DNA of 64,000 nt from Corythucha ciliata. Its lineage: Eukaryota > Arthropoda > Insecta > Hemiptera > Tingidae. The stretch spans positions 6,200,001-6,264,000 of the forward strand of contig CM075937.1 in the NCBI GenBank assembly GCA_038030265.1. The letters are read 5' to 3'. Below the pieces are notes generated by a model, which saw nothing but the letters and a program-made list of their open reading frames with translations, searched no databases and was not told where the DNA came from. Of the stretch, positions 41,958 through 54,479 are shown piece by piece. The translations under genes and the position numbers were made by a program. Each line of letters starts with the position of its first letter. Positions within the stretch are counted from its first letter, which is position 1.

Positions 41958-42779
41958 TTAATTGTTATTTTAGCTATTTTTAGTGTTCTTTTTGACTGGC
42001 CTAAAATAATAATTAATTGCCAGAATCCCTTGAATCGTATATCTATATTGTCCCATGAAGTAAAGAGTGTGGCCGCCTCTTTACACTTAAGAATCACACG
42101 GAAGCGACGGCTGAACGTTATCATAGTATCTGGACCTTTCTGGCCTTTTCAAACTCACAGACCCAATGGACCCAATCAAAACAAGTCCACGGTCGACGGA
42201 CCCCTCAGCTCATCCTGCCTACAATGCCGTAATGATTTTGCGACTGAAATACTGTAATAATAATAAAATTGAAGAAATCATCATAAACCTAATTAATATT
42301 AATATAATTCTTCCAGTTTCAAATATTTATTGCCTCAATTCGTTGAAAAAAGAAAAATTGTAAAGTCAATCTCATTCGTTCTGAAGCTGTCAATTGGAAA
42401 ACTACGAATCTCCGGTTGACGACCGCTGATCTTGATCATACATCCAAAATAGATACAGGAAAATAAATACAAAAAAGGCTCTACCAGTAGTGTTTGGCTT
42501 TAGAAGCGTTTAGAGTGGGATTTGCGAGCTGCACTAGTGGAAAAAGTCTAGTAAAATTGATCAGAACAATACTGTCCGCATAAAATAAGAGAGAATAAAA
42601 CATAGTCTATAACCACAACCTGACACTTTTATTCACCAGACAGCCTGGGAGCCCGCCCGAGAGGCAGAGCTTCGATCCGAACAGGCCTCTTCAGGCCTCA
42701 CGGCCCTCCCGGTGGGTGAAATCGGCACAATCGTTTAAAAAATCAAAAATCCCATTTTCGGACAAATTAAAGGGGGCTT
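41958..42779. other. Unassigned interior of the 5.7-kb element
   Basis: No gene was recognised. A GC-rich segment near 42,640-42,720 has short palindromes (AGGCCTCTTCAGGCCT). Duplicate at 49,450-50,269. Confidence 0.3.
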
Positions 42780-43080
42780 GCTGCTACTCAGTAGGGTTAT
42801 GGCGGAAACCGGCCGCATTGGCTTGCGGATAGCGTGGCCCGGACTCATAAACCACAGCCAGGTAAAATTGCACAACAAGCTGCCGACAAGAGCGATGCTT
42901 CTGGGAGTGCGAACGTTCAAGAAGTGGCTGAAGAACTTTTTAATGGTCAAGGCGTAAAACGCGTTCACGTCCGAGTTCGATTAGGCAGTATTTACTTATT
43001 GATTTAATAATCCTGTGACGAAGCTATACAACAATTGTTGGAACGTGCTAATAAATAATAATAATTATTATTATTATACA
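42780..43080 (+). mobile_element. CR1/RTE-like RT C-terminal relic with (TAA)n tail, copy 1
   Basis: A + strand frame encodes KLHNKLPTRAMLLGVRTFK followed by KWLKNFLMVKA, the typical N-x-LP...F...lK end of many non-LTR RTs. An AT-rich 3' UTR follows with a TAATAATAATTATTATTATT tail at about 43,050-43,078. It is too short to assign to a clade. Confidence 0.45.
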
Positions 43081-44940
43081 CTTCTCACTGTTGATAGGTG
43101 ACTTTTCTATCGACCAGCGGAACGGTGACGTACCGAGTTGCTGTAAAGAAATAAACGGCCACTTGATTATGATCAAGCTTTCGATCTAATTTGAAATCTT
43201 CTTAAATACCTGATTAGCATAGATGAACAACACATAAGGTCAACAGCAAAGTAAATTAAAAAAGCAAGCGATATGAGTGCATACCTGGTCGATAATTCCA
43301 AATGAACGAATATAACAACATAATAAGTGTCCTCCTACGTCGCAAATTAAAAACTAGATACCCTTGGTCCACTAACGCCAAAGAACCAGATACACGGAAT
43401 GCACAAAACAGGTCGGATGAGTGAAGGTTGGGTGTGTCGTGAAAGAGAAAAGGGGATCTGACCACAAGTGCTCAGTGTTTTTCTTACACATCGGATTAAC
43501 CGCCGATGTGCCGAGTAATGTCATCCGTCGCAATCACGCATCGCATTTTCACTTCATTCTAGCTGAAAAAGCAAGCCTTAGCCAGCCAATCAAGGCATGT
43601 TTAGACTTGGCATCTACTTACCCAGTTCACTTTGAGTTAGGTGCCTGGGAGCTTCAAGTTCGACAATTTCAGTACAACTGAAGAATCTTCGAACAATCGT
43701 ATTCGATTTACCAGAGACTTATCCTTATAATTGGAGACAAAGATTTATTAGGCGATCAGGGTCCTATGGGACCTTATTACGGTGTGACTCACAGTTGTCG
43801 CTGTCATGCTACGGTTTTCTTGCACTTCTATACATTTTCTGGGGCAGTGGGGTCATGCGATTTGTCCCAGTCTTTTTCGTTGGGCTAGGAACCGGATGTT
43901 TTAGGCAGGCATAAGTCACGCTCGTGCCTCGTATTAGGTACTTTGATAAAATTATCCAAAACTTCGTGAAGTATGACCGGTATAAATTCATGAGATGAGA
44001 TTTGAAAAGGCGTTTTGATGACTTTTTGCGAATGTGACGTCTTCTCCTTGAAGAGGGCTACATGGCCTCTGCACCACTCATTCCAGATATGCGCCCTTAT
44101 ATTTCATAATATCCATATCCAATCATGGTATGGGACGACTAAAGAACGCAGTATCAGGGGGAATAAGTTTCTGAGGAGAACGGGAAACCAGACATGCACA
44201 GCTGCTGCACTCCATACAGTGTGAAAGGCTGAAAGCGAAGAGAAAGAGAAAACGGAACATATAATTAACCCCGCCACCCTTTCATGTTACTAACGACTCC
44301 GTCATGCGCAGAGAAAACGATTGCTACGAGACTTCGTGTGGTCACTTCCTTCAGCTTTTGTCATTATGTTCAAGTTTGATGTTTCATCAAACCGTTATGA
44401 AGAATTATGCAGCCATCGGACAGAGCACAATTACGTTCGCCCTGCATTACATAGACTTGTGAGGCCTTTTGAGCCCAGTGGACAAAATAATTGTTGAGTC
44501 TCTTCTCACCTCAGTACGACGATTAATTGCCAGAAAAAAGTTGAAGTAGGTGGTGACGAAATGCCGGTAGCAGATATTGAACTGGATATAAAGCGTTTCT
44601 CACTGAATATGGCCACAGTTTAAGTCACGTGAAATTATTTTCAAGTTGCGTGGATTAGAAAATTAATTAAAATACATTTCACTTCGTCACCTCACAAAAA
44701 AATTAACTCTGACTTGATAAATTGATAACAGACAACTGTAAACAACAAAAAAGCGGTTCGCATACATCGCATATGGATAATGATATAGCTCATAGTAATA
44801 GTGGTGCTATCTGTAGTGAGCAATTATCCCAACCCCAGATTGGTTACACGTTATCACCACGAGCTGAATGACTTGGTTTTCCATATGACTTTGATTCCCA
44901 CGAAAAATGAAGCATTTTGATAGGTTGAATAGACACCACA
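43081..44940. other. Unassigned right half of the 5.7-kb element
   Basis: About 1.9 kb without a frame above 90 codons, a recognisable domain or an obvious repeat. If a transposase once existed here it has decayed beyond recognition by eye. Duplicate at 50,572-52,431. Confidence 0.35.
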
Positions 44941-45387
44941 CAACACAAACATAGAGCTTGTGAACGGGCCTTTAGGAGATCGAACGTACATTGTAGTCTG
45001 TGCGGACTCCGGATAAAAATGGAAGCGACACGCCGAGCAAATTTTAAAAGCAAATCAGAGTGGTACAAACGGTCTTGAAAGGGAAGAAAATGATGTAGAT
45101 CGACTACAGTTTAAACAATAATTATAAAATAACATACGATAAAAAAATAATATACTTTTTGGAAGTTACCGCGTTTATGGTTAATCTTTTGAGTGACTAG
45201 AATACTACACTCGGTTTGAAACCTAAAAATCCATTTTTTTTTTCATCTATTTACGCTTTTTGGGCCCCCCCCCCCCCCCCTCCAATGAATGGTGGCCTCA
45301 CCATCACGAGATCGCCCATTTGTCGAGAAATCATCATTCTGTGCAGATCCCCCTTCAACAGTCGCCCTTGTTATGTGCAAGGTATTA

Positions 45388-45577
45388 GGTCCCACGCACA
45401 CTAGGAGAAAAAAGACGCCAACGCGTGAGTCAGCGTCTTTTTTCTCGGCGAAGCAGAAGGACTCTCGCGTACGCGTCCCAATGTGAAAGGTCCACTAGAG
45501 TTCTATGTGTTTTTACTGCACGAGTCGGACGCTGACGCGCGCGTCGGCGTCTTTTTTCTCCTAGTGTGCGCGGGGCC
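45388..45577. mobile_element. ~190-bp palindromic MITE, copy 2
   Basis: This is the duplicate of 37,903-38,089, with small indels (GCAGAAGG for GAGAAG) in the interior. Confidence 0.7.
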
Positions 45578-45706
45578 TTGGAAAAAATCTCTGGAATGAC
45601 TATCAACAAATTTTTGGCGGGCGCCATCTTCTTAGGGGGGGGGGTTTAAACCCATAAAACCCTCCCGTAGATCCGCCCACTGGCGTGTAGAGTTTATTGA
45701 GTCAAG

Positions 45707-46125
45707 TTCAATATATTTAATTACTGAACAATGAAGACTCTTTCAACGACTGATCAAGTTGAGTCCGGAGATAGGGTCCGGAAGTCCAGACCCTCAACCT
45801 TGTGGCCATCAGATGACGCAGGATTTGCCCATCATGACAGCAAACACAGCCCTGTACCCTGCTGCGGATCTCTTTAAGATGTGGCCAGTACCTAGGCCCT
45901 TGCCGGCCCTTACCTGGCCTGTACCCCATCTTTGGCCCAGACTCCCCAGCAGAGTCGGTCCCATCACTCAGCTCGGCTTGTTAGCCGTAACTGGTGGCCA
46001 GCCACCCCGCGCCCGAGAGGCACGACGTGGAGGTGGATCTTTCAGAGCTGGGGATGCTGGCATGTGCCATGAACCGAAACCGGGCAGGGAAGGTGCCCTC
46101 TGTACCCTGCATAGTAGCCAAGACT
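45707..46125 (-). mobile_element. R1-like 3' UTR relic, copy 2
   Basis: Duplicate of 38,220-38,640 with single-base indels. Confidence 0.6.
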
Positions 46126-48377
46126 CAAGAGTCGTCCTTGCCAATCTGGGCCTTCATTTTTTGCCCAATATTCTGTGCGGGAGGCACACGACGCACTTTT
46201 TTACTGTTTGACCCCTTTTAAGAAATCTCATGTCCCCACGCACATTAATTAATTAGGTAATTTAATAAATGCAGAATTAAGAAGAGAAAAGAAGACGAGG
46301 AAGGATAGGACGGGGGTCGAGGTATCATCTGTTCAGTTCCCCAAACCTCTAGAAGGTAGAATGCTGCCAGAAAAAAAGGTCTTGAAACAAATCTGGGAAA
46401 AAGTCGGACATTTCTTGCGCAAGTACTTGTCTGCCCATATGGCAATATATTTCAGTGTTTAAACTTGGTTCAAACGAAGCATTTTGGTTTTTTGTTTCAC
46501 TTCAGCAGAGGGTTCAAGAGAGGGGGTAATAGAAATGCTTCAAATTTATGTGCGAATAATTTCATACTAAGCCCCTCCATGGGCTTCAAAATGGAGATAA
46601 TAAAAAAGAAATAATTCAATTTCTTGAACTATCATTCAACCAAACAAACCTAAAACTTCACTTTTAATGTTTTTAACTACTTAAAACACCAGCTACAATA
46701 GAAGACAGGACAGAAAAGTCTCCGTGTGTACACGGCTTAAGGCCCGTTCACAAGCTCTGTTATATGCGTCTGTGGAGTCTATGCAACCAAGCAAATTAAT
46801 TCCCACCAAAGTTGTATAGAAAACCAAGTTATTCAGCTCTCTAGTGATGAAGTTGAAACCAATCCGGGGTAGGGAAAATTTATCACGCTAGATAACACCT
46901 CCACATGTAGAAGCTATATCAATAAAAAGCTAAGCTTGCTGTTGCTAAGGTAACTTACAAGGGTTATTGTTTTGATATTTTTATTGTCACTTGTACTCAT
47001 AAACGCCAGTGAAACCCAAAATTAGAGAGAATTTAGAGCATTTTGTACTGCAGGAACTTCAATTTCTTAACTGCCTCCGACTATACGCCAATATTATGCC
47101 GGATATTCAGCTTGAGAGGCCCAGCTAAGATAGTAATTAACGAAAACAGTAAGTTGCTGAGGACAACATTTGAAAATCAGTGGCTAAAGTATCATTAACT
47201 ATGGCAAAAATGTCGGTTTTTGACATGAGAAGGATACACCTGTAGTTCACGATTAAAGGCGAGTTTTCTTGGATGGATAATTGCCCTTTCTATACGCCCA
47301 ATGTTCAGTTCCCGTCTGAGGTGAAATTGCTGATTTCCTCGAGGAGTTTGAAGTTAGTATTTTACTGCTAAATTGGTATATTCGACTACATTGACGTTCT
47401 ACTGACGTATTATTAATTATGTATAAGGAACACGATCTGTTAATTCCTGTGAAATTTCCAGAAGCCTGTGTAAGAGCTTACAATGAGAGTGAGTGTATAA
47501 ATTCCACACTTTAAGTAATCAGAAGGTGACGAACGTTTCAGGATTTGTTATCGTCGATGAATGTCGGCTGTGGGTTACTCGATTATGCGTTCGCTGGAAA
47601 GCAACTGCCCACCCGTGTCCTCTCATGCTGCGCCCCTGGACGTTTGTGTGACGAACCTCCTCTCCAGTCAAATATCGTTCCGCATGTAAAATTTAAATCA
47701 CTATAGCATTCATTTTTAAAATCGTTTCTTAATGCAATTCCTATCGCCCCAAGCTTGACTACGTCCTGAAATCAAAATTAATTCCGCGTCATTACTCGTC
47801 TACGTAAGAATGCCGATGTACTCGACTTTGGATAGAGAGAGCGAGAGCCTCAACTCAAGCAAATCGCAGCCACGGAAAACTCAAAGATCTGCGTTTTAGG
47901 CAGCACCCCCCCCCCCCCAACTAGGCACCAATTTTTCGTACGAAGTTTTCACCAATTTAGAAAAAAAGTTGTATTACCTAATTTTTTTTGCAGACTAGTT
48001 TCAATAATGCGTCCCATTTTCAATGCAGTTCAGTCCTATTTAGTATTTAATCAGTTTACAGCACCTACAAACGCGTACACGGCTTAGCTGAAAACATCTA
48101 CTCCTTCACTACTAATACTCATCCCTCTAGCGAAATTCCTGGAGTTTTTTTTTACCGAGCAAACAAACCTCTTCGGACAAACGCCACCTAAACTCTTCAG
48201 GATCTGTTCTGTTCGGGTTTCGCTTGAAGGGATGAGTAGAAGGCGAAAAGTGAAGGAGAATAAATATGCATTCGGCTAAGCCGTGTACGCGTTTGTTGAT
48301 TCTACATATAATCTCTTCGAGTACAACTAGATAAAATTGAAAATGGGATGCAACAAGAACAATAAAATCGCAATTAA

Positions 48378-49449
48378 ACGGCTGGTTCTGATTTTTTGAA
48401 TTATGTTGTTAGGACCAATACCAGTAGTCTAAATCCAAGTTTGCAGCTTCGAAAGACCTGTGCTACTTTCATAGCACTCGAAAAACCGCGGAATATTTGC
48501 ACTTTTTCCAGTGCTTTTACTATATCTCCTAAACTATGCATTCTTCGTTAATAAACGCGAACTACAATTTTCAAGTATATTAAATTCGCTACAATTTGCG
48601 ACATAGCCCAGCTCTGTGGGGCAGATATAGTAGCCAAGATACAGCTCTTCGAAATTAATAATTTATTGTTTTTTAAAGAGATTTTAAGTTTATAAAAAGT
48701 TGAAAATCTCCCTCTAAAACTTCATTTGGCGCTGTTAGCGTTCAATTTGTGATAGAACATTGCTCAGTGGTAAGTTTCACACAAAACAAAGCCAAAAATT
48801 CCATCATTTTGGCAAAACAAATTACCAATTTTGAAGCGCTGTATCTTGGCTACTATCTAATCTACAGATCTGGGTCAGGTCTCAAATTAAAGCAAATTCA
48901 ATATACTTATTTTTTTTTTTAAAAAAAAGACACTTTTAAGATACAGCCGTTAAGAATTGGTATTTTTTTGCAACCAAAAAAGTGATATTGTTTTGAGTGA
49001 AACCAACCTCTGAGAAATTTTCTATTACAAATTCGAGGGCTCACAGTTCCGCACAAGGTTTTGGAGAGAGTGTTAGAAATTTCCAACTTGTTGCTTCCAT
49101 ATATTTATAAATGTTAAATCAATTCCATATATTTAGACTTGGGAACTCTTTTTGTGAAAACAAATTACCAATTTTGAAGAGCTGCATCTTGGCTAACGTC
49201 TGACCTACAGAGCTGGATCAGGTTTCAAATTGTAGCGTATTTAATATACCTACTTGAAAAACGTAGTTCACGTGTATTGTCGAAGAAAGCGTAGTTTAGG
49301 AAAGATAATAAAAGAAAAACGAGAAGAGTGCTAATATTCCGCGGTTTTTCGACTGCTACGAAAGTAGCACAGGTTTTTCGATGCTGCAAACTTGGATATA
49401 CACTACTGGTACTGGTTCTAACAACAAACTAAAAATCATAACTAGCCGC
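48378..49449. mobile_element. 1.07-kb long-TIR element with TTAA, copy 2
   Basis: Duplicate of 40,886-41,957. TTAA lies at 48,374-48,377 and 49,450-49,453. Confidence 0.7.
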
Positions 49450-50269
49450 TTAATTGTTATTTTAGCTATTTTTAGTGTTCTTTTTGACTGGCCTAAAATA
49501 ATAATTAATTGCCAGAATCCTTGAATCGTATATCTATATTGTCCCATGAAGTAAAGAGTGTGGCCGCCTCTTTACACTTAAGAATCACACGGAAGCGACG
49601 GCTGAACGTTATCATAGTATCTGGACCTTCGTGGCCTTTTCAAACTCACAGACCCAATGGACCCAATCAAAACAAGTCCACGGTCGACGGACCCCTCAGC
49701 TCATCCTGCCTACAATGCCGTAATGATTTTGCGACTGAAATACTGTAATAATAATAAAATTGAAGAAATCATCATAAACCTAATTAATATTAATATAATT
49801 CTTCCAGTTTCAAATATTTATTGCCTCAATTCGTTGAAAAAAGAAAAATTGTAAAGTCAATCTCATTCGTTCTGAAGCTGTCAATTGGAAAACTACGAAT
49901 CTCCGGTTGACGACCGCTGATCTTGATCATACATCCAAAATAGATACAGGAAAATAAATACAAAAAAGGCTCTACCAGTAGTGTTTGGCTTTAGAAGCGT
50001 TTAGAGTGGGATTTGCGAGCTGCACTAGTGGAAAAAGTCTAGTAAAATTGATCAGAACAATACTGTCCGCATAAAATAAGAGAGAATAAAACATAGTCTA
50101 TAACCACAACCTGACACTTTTATTCACCAGACAGCCTGGGAGCCCGCCCGAGAGGCAGAGCTTCGATCCGAACAGGCCTCTTCAGGCCTCACGGCCCTCC
50201 CGGTGGGTGAAATCGGCACAATCGTTTAAAAAATCAAAAATCCCATTTTCGGACAAATTAAAGGGGGCT

Positions 50270-50571
50270 TGCTGCTACTCAGTAGGGTTATGGCGGAAAC
50301 CGGCCGCATTGGCTTGCGGATAGCGTGGCCCGGACTCATAAACCACAGCCAGGTAAAATTGCACAACAAGCTGCCGACAAGAGCGATGCTTCTGGGAGTG
50401 CGAACGTTCAAGAAGTGGCTGAAGAACTTTTTAATGGTCAAGGCGTAAAACGCGTTCACGTCCGAGTTCGATTAGGCAGTATTTACTTATTGATTTAATA
50501 ATCCTGTGACGAAGCTATACAACAATTGTTGGAACGTGCTAATAAATAATAATAATTATTATTATTATACA
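50270..50571 (+). mobile_element. CR1/RTE-like RT C-terminal relic, copy 2
   Basis: Duplicate of 42,780-43,080. Confidence 0.45.
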
Positions 50572-52705
50572 CTTCTCACTGTTGATAGGTGACTTTTCTA
50601 TCGACCAGCGGAACGGTGACGTACCGAGTTGCTGTAAAGAAATAAACGGCCACTTGATTATGATCAAGCTTTCGATCTAATTTGAAATCTTCTTAAATAC
50701 CTGATTAGCATAGATGAACAACACATAAGGTCAACAGCAAAGTAAATTAAAAAAGCAAGCGATATGAGTGCATACCTGGTCGATAATTCCAAATGAACGA
50801 ATATAACAACATAATAAGTGTCCTCCTACGTCGCAAATTAAAAACTAGATACCCTTGGTCCACTAACGCCAAAGAACCAGATACACGGAATGCACAAAAC
50901 AGGTCGGATGAGTGAAGGTTGGGTGTGTCGTGAAAGAGAAAAGGGGATCTGACCACAAGTGCTCAGTGTTTTTCTTACACATCGGATTAACCGCCGATGT
51001 GCCGAGTAATGTCATCCGTCGCAATCACGCATCGCATTTTCACTTCATTCTAGCTGAAAAAGCAAGCCTTAGCCAGCCAATCAAGGCATGTTTAGACTTG
51101 GCATCTACTTACCCAGTTCACTTTGAGTTAGGTGCCTGGGAGCTTCAAGTTCGACAATTTCAGTACAACTAAAGAATCTTCGAACAATCGTATTCGATTT
51201 ACCAGAGACTTATCCTTATAATTGGAGACAAAGATTTATTAGGCGATCAGGGTCCTATGGGACCTTATTACGGTGTGACTCACAGTTGTCGCTGTCATGC
51301 TACGGTTTTCTTGCACTTCTATACATTTTCTGGGGCAGTGGGGTCATGCGATTTGTCCCAGTCTTTTTCGTTGGGCTAGGAACCGGATGTTTTAGGCAGG
51401 CATAAGACACGCTCGTGCCTCGTATTAGGTACTTTGATAAAATTATCCAAAACTTCGTGAAGTATGACCGGTATAAATTCATGAGATGAGATTTGAAAAG
51501 GCGTTTTGATGACTTTTTGCGAATGTGACGTCTTCTCCTTGAAGAGGGCTACATGGCCTCTGCACCACTCATTCCAGATATGCGCCCTTATATTTCATAA
51601 TATCCATATCCAATCATGGTATGGGACGACTAAAGAACGCAGTATCAGGGGGAATAAGTTTCTGAGGAGAACGGGAAACCAGACATGCACAGCTGCTGCA
51701 CTCCATACAGTGTGAAAGGCTGAAAGCGAAGAGAAAGAGAAAACGGAACATATAATTAACCCCGCCACCCTTTCATGTTACTAACGACTCCGTCATGCGC
51801 AGAGAAAACGATTGCTACGAGACTTCGTGTGGTCACTTCCTTCAGCTTTTGTCATTATGTTCAAGTTTGATGTTTCATCAAACCGTTATGAAGAATTATG
51901 CAGCCATCGGACAGAGCACAATTACGTTCGCCCTGCATTACATAGACTTGTGAGGCCTTTTGAGCCCAGTGGACAAAATAATTGTTGAGTCTCTTCTCAC
52001 CTCAGTACGACGATTAATTGCCAGAAAAAAGTTGAAGTAGGTGGTGACGAAATGCCGGTAGCAGATATTGAACTGGATATAAAGCGTTTCTCACTGAATA
52101 TGGCCACAGTTTAAGTCACGTGAAATTATTTTCAAGTTGCGTGGATTAGAAAATTAATTAAAATACATTTCACTTCGTCACCTCACAAAAAAATTAACTC
52201 TGACTTGATAAATTGATAACAGACAACTGTAAACAACAAAAAAGCGGTTCGCATACATCGCATATGGATAATGATATAGCTCATAGTAATAGTGGTGCTA
52301 TCTGTAGTGAGCAATTATCCCAACCCCAGATTGGTTACACGTTATCACCACGAGCTGAATGACTTGGTTTTCCATATGACTTTGATTCCCACGAAAAATG
52401 AAGCATTTTGATAGGTTGAATAGACACCACACAACACAAACATAGAGCTTGTGAACGGGCCTTTAGGAGATCGAACGTACATTGTAGTCTGTGCGGACTC
52501 CGGATAAAAATGGAAGCGACACGCCGAGCAAATTTTAAAAGCAAATCAGAGTGGTACAAACGGTCTTGAAAGGGAAGAAAATGATGTAGATCGACTACAG
52601 TTTAAACAATAATTATAAAATAACATACGATAAAAAAATAATATACTTTTTGGAAGTTACCGCGTTTATGGTTAATCTTTTGAGTGACTAGAATACTACA
52701 CTCGG

Positions 52706-53038
52706 TATGGCGGGGGTAGTCATGTTGATGGCTTCGTGTTATTTTCACTGTTTTTGAGGCGATTTATTAGGGAAGAGAATGCCGGCCGGTGAAATTTTAA
52801 ATTTGGCGTTATCTACCTCCCACAACTTGAAATAGACGGCAGCTGGAGGACGGAAATATATTATGTCGATCCGAGAGGGAATGCGTTCACTACACGCATG
52901 GATATACCGTCGTTACTCAGACGATTCCTCAAGTCTCCGAGTCAACAAATTAATTATTAAACTCAGCCGGGCTTCGTTTGAGGCTCTTCCAATGTCTCAA
53001 ATTTATTGAACGCTATAACGCCCTTAATTATTTTTAAT
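52706..53038. other. Single-copy flank right of the duplication
   Basis: There is no recognisable gene or repeat. It leads into the hairpin at 53,039. Confidence 0.3.
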
Positions 53039-53197
53039 ATAAGATCAGGACTCAATCGACATGAAGGGCAATACAAAAACGACACTTTTATCGAGTTGCG
53101 ACGTTTCGACGGAGAAATTCCACCGTGGAAACGTCGCAACTCGATAAAAGTGTCGTTTTTGTTTTGCCCTTCATGTCGATTGAGTCCTGAGCTTATC
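53039..53197. repeat. Near-perfect 159-bp hairpin
   Basis: The left arm (about 53,039-53,108) and right arm (about 53,129-53,197) are reverse complements with only about three differences over roughly 68 bp: AGGACTCAATCGACATGAAG pairs with CTTCATGTCGATTGAGTCCT, and so on to GCGACGTTT / AAACGTCGC. A ~20-base loop containing GGAGAAATTCCA separates them. It could be a very young MITE, although no target duplication is clear. If transcribed it would form a long dsRNA stem. Confidence 0.85.
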
Positions 53198-53369
53198 TTC
53201 CAATGTCTGTTTCGTTGTTTCGTGGAATTTCAGAGCCACGGGAAAATTTGACGTGCCAAAACAGGTCAAACACGTCAGAATCAAGGAAAGAACCTCTTCA
53301 ACGACTCGTCGCTGAATGATTAAATTCGTTTAGATTTTCAGATTCACAGGCGCCCGCCCCTGGGCCATT

Positions 53370-53800
53370 CCTGCTCTGATTCGCTTTCTGGTGACCCAAA
53401 AACTGGCTGTTCGGTTTCAAAGCACAAATTTTCGCTTTTGGCCTCTTTGAAAAAAAAAAAGAAATTGTGACAAAGAGATTTATTTCGGCCTACGGATGCT
53501 TGAGAATGGGGTGCATTACCCCGAAACTAGTGGGCAGAATAAAGAATGTGTTACTCAAAAAATTAATTGATTACCCAAATTTTGTTGGATTTGCCATTTC
53601 ACCCACTCAAAAAGAAAATTTGGTGGGTCCGGCTTCTTTAAAAATGCAATTTCGTTGATTTGCCTCATTCAAAATCGATTATGTGGGGCTGGCTCCTCGA
53701 AAAAAACATACATTTCGTGAAATTGTCTCATTAAAAACAAATTCTCGGGGTTTATGGCTCATTTAATAACCAATTTCGGGGATTCAGCTTGTCGAGGTTA
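53370..53800 (-). repeat. Degenerate repeat S4, left arm
   Basis: Diverged units of about 45-50 bp contain GGCTC or GCCTCATTCAAAA and AATTTCG (for example TTTGCCTCATTCAAAATCGA and TGTCTCATTAAAAACAAATT). They are the reverse complement of the units right of Gypsy-A at 56,990-57,510. Confidence 0.55.
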
Positions 53801-54023
53801 TTGGTTTTGATCCCTCGATCAGAAGGTCTCGACTAAATTAAAAGGCGTGATCGGGTACCTACGACAGGAAACCACTGCCGACGGGGTACGAGCCCACCGA
53901 GCAGTAGCTTGAAGGTAGAGGATGAAAAAGGTAGGAGCCTTTTCTTCCTCAGGGAGTGGCCAAAATGGTACGAGCACTTTGAAGCCGGAGCGAGATTAGG
54001 AGAACCTTCCAAGGGTACGAGCC

Positions 54024-54416
54024 TTGGTGGTTCGGAAAGAGGTAAAGAGAAGAAAGCAAGATCGTATTGGAAGTGATCTGACAGCCTGCCGCCGCGAGAT
54101 GACGTCCACACGAGACGAGCGAGAAAACGGCCACGACTCAGTCGCGCTCAAGAACGACCAGGAAGCTGTGGTTATTTCCCCGCAAATTCGGCTACCGAAT
54201 GTCTGGGAAGAAGACCCAACCCTGTGGTTTCTCCAAATTGAGGCCACTTTCATCGCCCACCACAAATTCAACCTGGTTGTGAGCCAACTGCCGTACAAAA
54301 TAATGGCACAAGTAGCGGATCTTGCCAAGGCTCCTGGAATGACTCCCTATACCACACTCAAGGACCGACTCACCAAAGCGTTCAGTGAGAGCCAAGAGAG
54401 AAGAGTACTTCGCTAA
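54024..54416 (+). pseudogene. Gypsy-A gag N-terminal region
   Basis: The frame contains ISPQIRLPNVWEEDPTLWF and then a helical capsid-like region (VVSQLPYKIMAQVADL), as in CsRn1-type gag. It stops at 54,414. The expected C-terminal capsid part and zinc knuckle are missing between here and the protease, which indicates an internal deletion. Confidence 0.7.
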
Positions 54417-54479
54417 CTGGAAGAAACACTCGCGGCGACGCCAAACCATCACAACTACTCCGCCGGCACATGCAGAGTG

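Larger units (their letters stand above)
39250..44971. mobile_element. 5.7-kb TIR element with TTA target duplication, copy 1
   Basis: The left end AGGCCCGTTCACAAGCTCT and the right end AGAGCTTGTGAACGGGCCT are inverted; similarity continues for about 60 bp inward at lower identity. TTA flanks both sides (39,247-39,249 and 44,972-44,974). The termini and TTA duplication fit PIF/Harbinger-type elements. A 137-bp MITE with the same ends lies at 59,617-59,753. No frame longer than about 120 codons and no recognisable transposase or Myb-like protein is present, so it is non-autonomous or heavily decayed. It contains at least two nested palindromic elements and a CR1-like relic. Confidence 0.7.
37732..45214. 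repeat. Tandem duplication, copy 1 (~7.48 kb)
   Basis: It starts TTTGAAACCTAAAAATCC at 37,732 and ends CTAGAATACTACACTCGG; the same start follows directly at 45,215. The two copies are almost identical, differing by scattered single-base changes, homopolymer length and a few short indels. No host gene is seen inside. The unit holds a MITE, an R1-tail relic and a 5.7-kb TIR element with nested elements. Confidence 0.95.
46740..52462. mobile_element. 5.7-kb TIR element with TTA target duplication, copy 2
   Basis: Duplicate of 39,250-44,971, with TTA at 46,737-46,739 and 52,463-52,465. Because the flanking DNA is duplicated too, this arose by segmental duplication, not by a second transposition. 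Confidence 0.7.
45215..52705. repeat. Tandem duplication, copy 2 (~7.49 kb)
   Basis: A direct repeat of 37,732-45,214. It ends CTCGG before TATGGCGGGG. Differences from copy 1 include a 7-bp deletion (CACTTGTACTC at 46,988 against CACTTCTCACTTGTACTC at 39,499), an ~11-bp insertion (TGCTGCGCCCC at about 47,627) and changes in C-run length. Confidence 0.95.

Noticed and set aside
43421..43681. 86-codon frame repeated at 50,912-51,172
   Set aside because: It is present twice only through the segmental duplication and is nearly unchanged in a copy too young to show selection. There is no domain or start context to support a gene.
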